Origin: an uncultured Flavobacteriaceae bacterium
GTDB lineage: Bacteria > Bacteroidota > Bacteroidia > Flavobacteriales > Flavobacteriaceae
Length of the DNA stretch: 64,000 nt
Assembly (NCBI GenBank): GCA_947493535.1
Contig: CANLRK010000001.1
Location: 496,001-560,000, forward strand
Reading direction: 5' to 3'
A program made the translations under genes and the position numbers. Each line of letters opens with the position of its first letter. The stretch's first letter is position 1. Below the pieces are notes generated by a model. It was given only the letters and a program-made list of their open reading frames with translations, made no database searches and was not told the DNA's origin. Below are positions 62,789-64,000 of the stretch, piece by piece.

Positions 62789-62807
62789 ATGATAGTATTA
62801 CTATCAT
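62789..62807. promoter_or_regulatory. Candidate TetR operator, perfect palindrome ATGATAGTATTACTATCAT
   Basis: Two perfect 9-bp arms around one central T. It overlaps the predicted -33 region of sulP and lies 45 bp from the predicted promoter of the divergent TetR gene. Confidence 0.65.
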
Positions 62808-62851
62808 AAAAAAATGTTAAGCTATTTTTTTTAGGTATGTTTTGATAAAAA

Positions 62852-62884
62852 TTGTATAGATTTATCACATAATCTGTATTTTTG
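62852..62884 (+). promoter_or_regulatory. Predicted tetR-family promoter TTG-N22-TAttTTTG
   Basis: -33 TTG at 62852-62854 and -7 TATTTTTG at 62877-62884 with 22 bp spacer, 24 bp before the regulator ATG. Confidence 0.55.
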
Positions 62885-62907
62885 CCCAATAGTAAGTAAT
62901 GTAATAG

Positions 62908-63582
62908 ATGAGTGTAGAAATTAAAATTTCCTTAAATGAAGGACTATACCTTAAGGAGCCACAAGATTCAAAGTTAGGAAGAAACATCATTCAGCACAGT
63001 ATTTTGTTGATTGATGAGTTTGGTTTCGAATCATTTACTTTTAGGAAATTAGCTCAAGAAATTAATTCCACAGAAGCATCTATATATAGGTATTTTGAAA
63101 ACAAACATTTATTGTTATTGTTTTTGGTAAGTTGGTATTGGGAGTGGGTAAGTTATTTGATAACGATTAATACCATGAATGTTCAAGATCCTAAACAGAA
63201 AATAAAAATAATTGTGCATTCTTTGGTTTTTGCCTCTAGAGAAAACCCTAGTGTAGCTTATGTAAATGAAAGTAAGTTGCATAATATTGTTATTTCTGAA
63301 GGAATGAAAGCTTACCATACTAAGGCGGTAGATCAGGAAAACTCCAAAGGTTTTTTTAGTAGCTATAAAAAGTTAGCAACCACAGTTTCAAAAGTGATAT
63401 CTGAAGTAAATCCAGATTTTAAATATCCTTACGCATTAGCATCAAGTTTGTTTGAAATGTCTAATGATCATGTATATTTTGCGAAACATTTACCTAAACT
63501 AACAGATATTTCTATTAAGGAAAACGATGTAGATGAAGTAGAAAATATGCTTAATTATTTTGTAGAAAAGCTATTAGCATAA
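62908..63582 (+). CDS. TetR/AcrR family transcriptional regulator
   Basis: 224 residues. The N-terminal helix-turn-helix is plain (GFESFTFRKLAQEINSTEASIYRYFENK, in pieces), followed by an all-helical ligand domain with VSWYWEW. It is divergent from the sulP-carbonic anhydrase-DUF2490 operon with a palindrome between, so it likely regulates that operon and perhaps itself. The ligand is unknown. Confidence 0.88.
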   Translation: MSVEIKISLNEGLYLKEPQDSKLGRNIIQHSILLIDEFGFESFTFRKLAQEINSTEASIYRYFENKHLLLLFLVSWYWEWVSYLITINTMNVQDPKQKIKIIVHSLVFASRENPSVAYVNESKLHNIVISEGMKAYHTKAVDQENSKGFFSSYKKLATTVSKVISEVNPDFKYPYALASSLFEMSNDHVYFAKHLPKLTDISIKENDVDEVENMLNYFVEKLLA

Positions 63583-63603
63583 ATCGTTGTGTTTCTATTC
63601 CAC

Positions 63604-63630
63604 AAAAAAAGCCTCACATTTCTGTAAGGC
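63604..63630 (-). terminator. Terminator of the tRNA gene
   Basis: Eight-bp stem GCCTTACA / TGTGAGGC (one mismatch) with a 4-nt loop, followed by T7 on the minus strand, just after the tRNA. Confidence 0.8.
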
Positions 63631-63643
63631 TTAACTTTAAAGG

Positions 63644-63717
63644 TGGTCCCAGCTGGGCTCGAACCAGCGACCCTCTGATTATGAGTCAGATGCTCTAACC
63701 AACTGAGCTATGGGACC
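63644..63717 (-). tRNA. tRNA with CAU anticodon, elongator Met (or Ile2)
   Basis: A complete 74-nt cloverleaf. Acceptor stem GGTCCCA / TGGGACC with discriminator A, D-arm AGCTCAGTTGGTTAGAGC, anticodon stem TCTGA / TCAGA with loop CTCATAA, and T-arm GCTGGTTCGAGCCCAGC. It is not the initiator, as the acceptor stem starts with a normal G-C pair and the initiator's three G-C pairs before the loop are absent. CCA is not encoded (the DNA reads ACCT). tRNA-Ile2 with lysidine cannot be fully excluded. Confidence 0.92.
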
Positions 63718-63760
63718 TAAAGCGAGTGCAATATTACTACTTATTTACACATACACCAAA

Positions 63761-64000
63761 TTATTTTTCTATTTCTTGGCATAATTCTATTAATACACCA
63801 TTGGTTGATTTTGGATGTAAAAAGGCAACAAGCTTATTGTCAGCACCTTGTTTAGGGGTTTTATTTAATACCACAAACCCTTCTTTTTGTAAGCGTTTTA
63901 TTTCAGCTTCAATATCAGTTACATCAAAAGCAATATGATGTATGCCTTCCCCTTTTTTTGCTAAAAACTTTGCAATCGGACTGTTTTCATTGGTAGCTTC
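63761..64000 (-). CDS. mce: Methylmalonyl-CoA epimerase, C-terminal part
   Basis: The window ends inside this gene; the last 79 residues are present. They show GEGIHHIAFDV, with the metal-binding His, and the closing NGVLIELCQ containing the Glu ligand. Both are signatures of the vicinal-oxygen-chelate epimerase. It interconverts (R)- and (S)-methylmalonyl-CoA in propionate metabolism. The N-terminus lies outside the window. Confidence 0.9.
   Translation of the reverse strand, partial: EATNENSPIAKFLAKKGEGIHHIAFDVTDIEAEIKRLQKEGFVVLNKTPKQGADNKLVAFLHPKSTNGVLIELCQEIEK

Noticed and set aside
63644-63717. Initiator tRNA-fMet
   Set aside because: Acceptor begins with a paired G-C and the anticodon stem lacks the three consecutive G-C pairs of initiators.
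63726-63938. Plus-strand 70-codon frame at the window end
   Set aside because: Opposite the methylmalonyl-CoA epimerase gene, which has clear motifs on the minus strand.

Overview
The window is a 64 kb chromosomal piece of an AT-rich member of the Bacteroidota, most likely the family Flavobacteriaceae. Evidence for this is the density of Bacteroidota-specific families (DUF5689, DUF4292, DUF2480, DUF3078, the HU-CCDC81/SPOR protein), the many Sec-dependent lipoproteins, TonB-dependent receptors with a carboxypeptidase-like N-terminal domain, and repeated copies of the TAnnTTTG -7 promoter element about 20-60 bp before start codons. The genus cannot be fixed from the sequence. No transposase, integrase, phage gene, rRNA or CRISPR array is visible. 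Most of the window is well-ordered core chromosome; the clearest accessory stretch is about 39.5-42.0 kb.

Layout. 0-4.2 kb: a TonB-dependent receptor (its ATG begins one base before the window) and a DUF5689 lipoprotein. 4.3-7 kb: dprA, an HU-CCDC81/SPOR cell-envelope protein and a hotdog acyl-CoA thioesterase. 7-16.3 kb, minus strand: a DPP-IV-like S9 peptidase, an EnvC-like LytM activator, DUF4292 lipoprotein, TPR protein, sugar nucleotidyltransferase, dut, a polysaccharide flippase and a TerB-DnaJ protein. 16.4-18.7 kb: bacilliredoxin, HD hydrolase, thiL. 18.8-23.4 kb: four secreted or lipid-anchored proteins, ending in an MbnP-like and an MbnH-like (di-haem) pair. 23.6-31 kb: a SUF iron-sulfur cluster region (sufA-like, sufB, lipoprotein, sufC, sufD, sufS, lipoprotein, sufE, sufT-like, DUF2480). 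31-39.5 kb: DUF3078, hflX, endonuclease/phosphatase, ArsC-like, EamA, GNAT, DUF1761, yicC-gmk-nadD. 39.5-42 kb: small minus-strand genes including two single-gene, cassette-like units bounded by inverted repeats and separated by a structured non-coding element. 42-45 kb: a tandem-domain lipoprotein, gpsA and a small protein.

45-52.4 kb is a metal-uptake locus. A TonB receptor is divergent from mntR-mntA-mntB-mntC-mntD. A near-perfect 20-bp DtxR/MntR-type palindrome lies in the divergent promoter region, and both permeases carry C-terminal winged-helix-like tails. 52.2-59.8 kb: a tiny protein with a PID-CTERM-like tail, ribE, pdxA, then DUF177-rpmF-fabH-accB-accC (fatty acid synthesis), an FAD oxidoreductase and a GreA-like protein. 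59.8-63.6 kb: DUF2490, beta-carbonic anhydrase and a SulP permease (a likely bicarbonate module), divergent from a TetR regulator with a perfect 19-bp palindrome between them. The window closes with a CAU tRNA and a partial methylmalonyl-CoA epimerase.

Transcription appears strongly punctuated. Many convergent gene pairs share a bidirectional hairpin terminator that runs into the last codons of one partner. Hairpins also sit inside the sufD/sufS and accB/accC junctions. All homology statements come from reading motifs and recalled family features; no database search was run.
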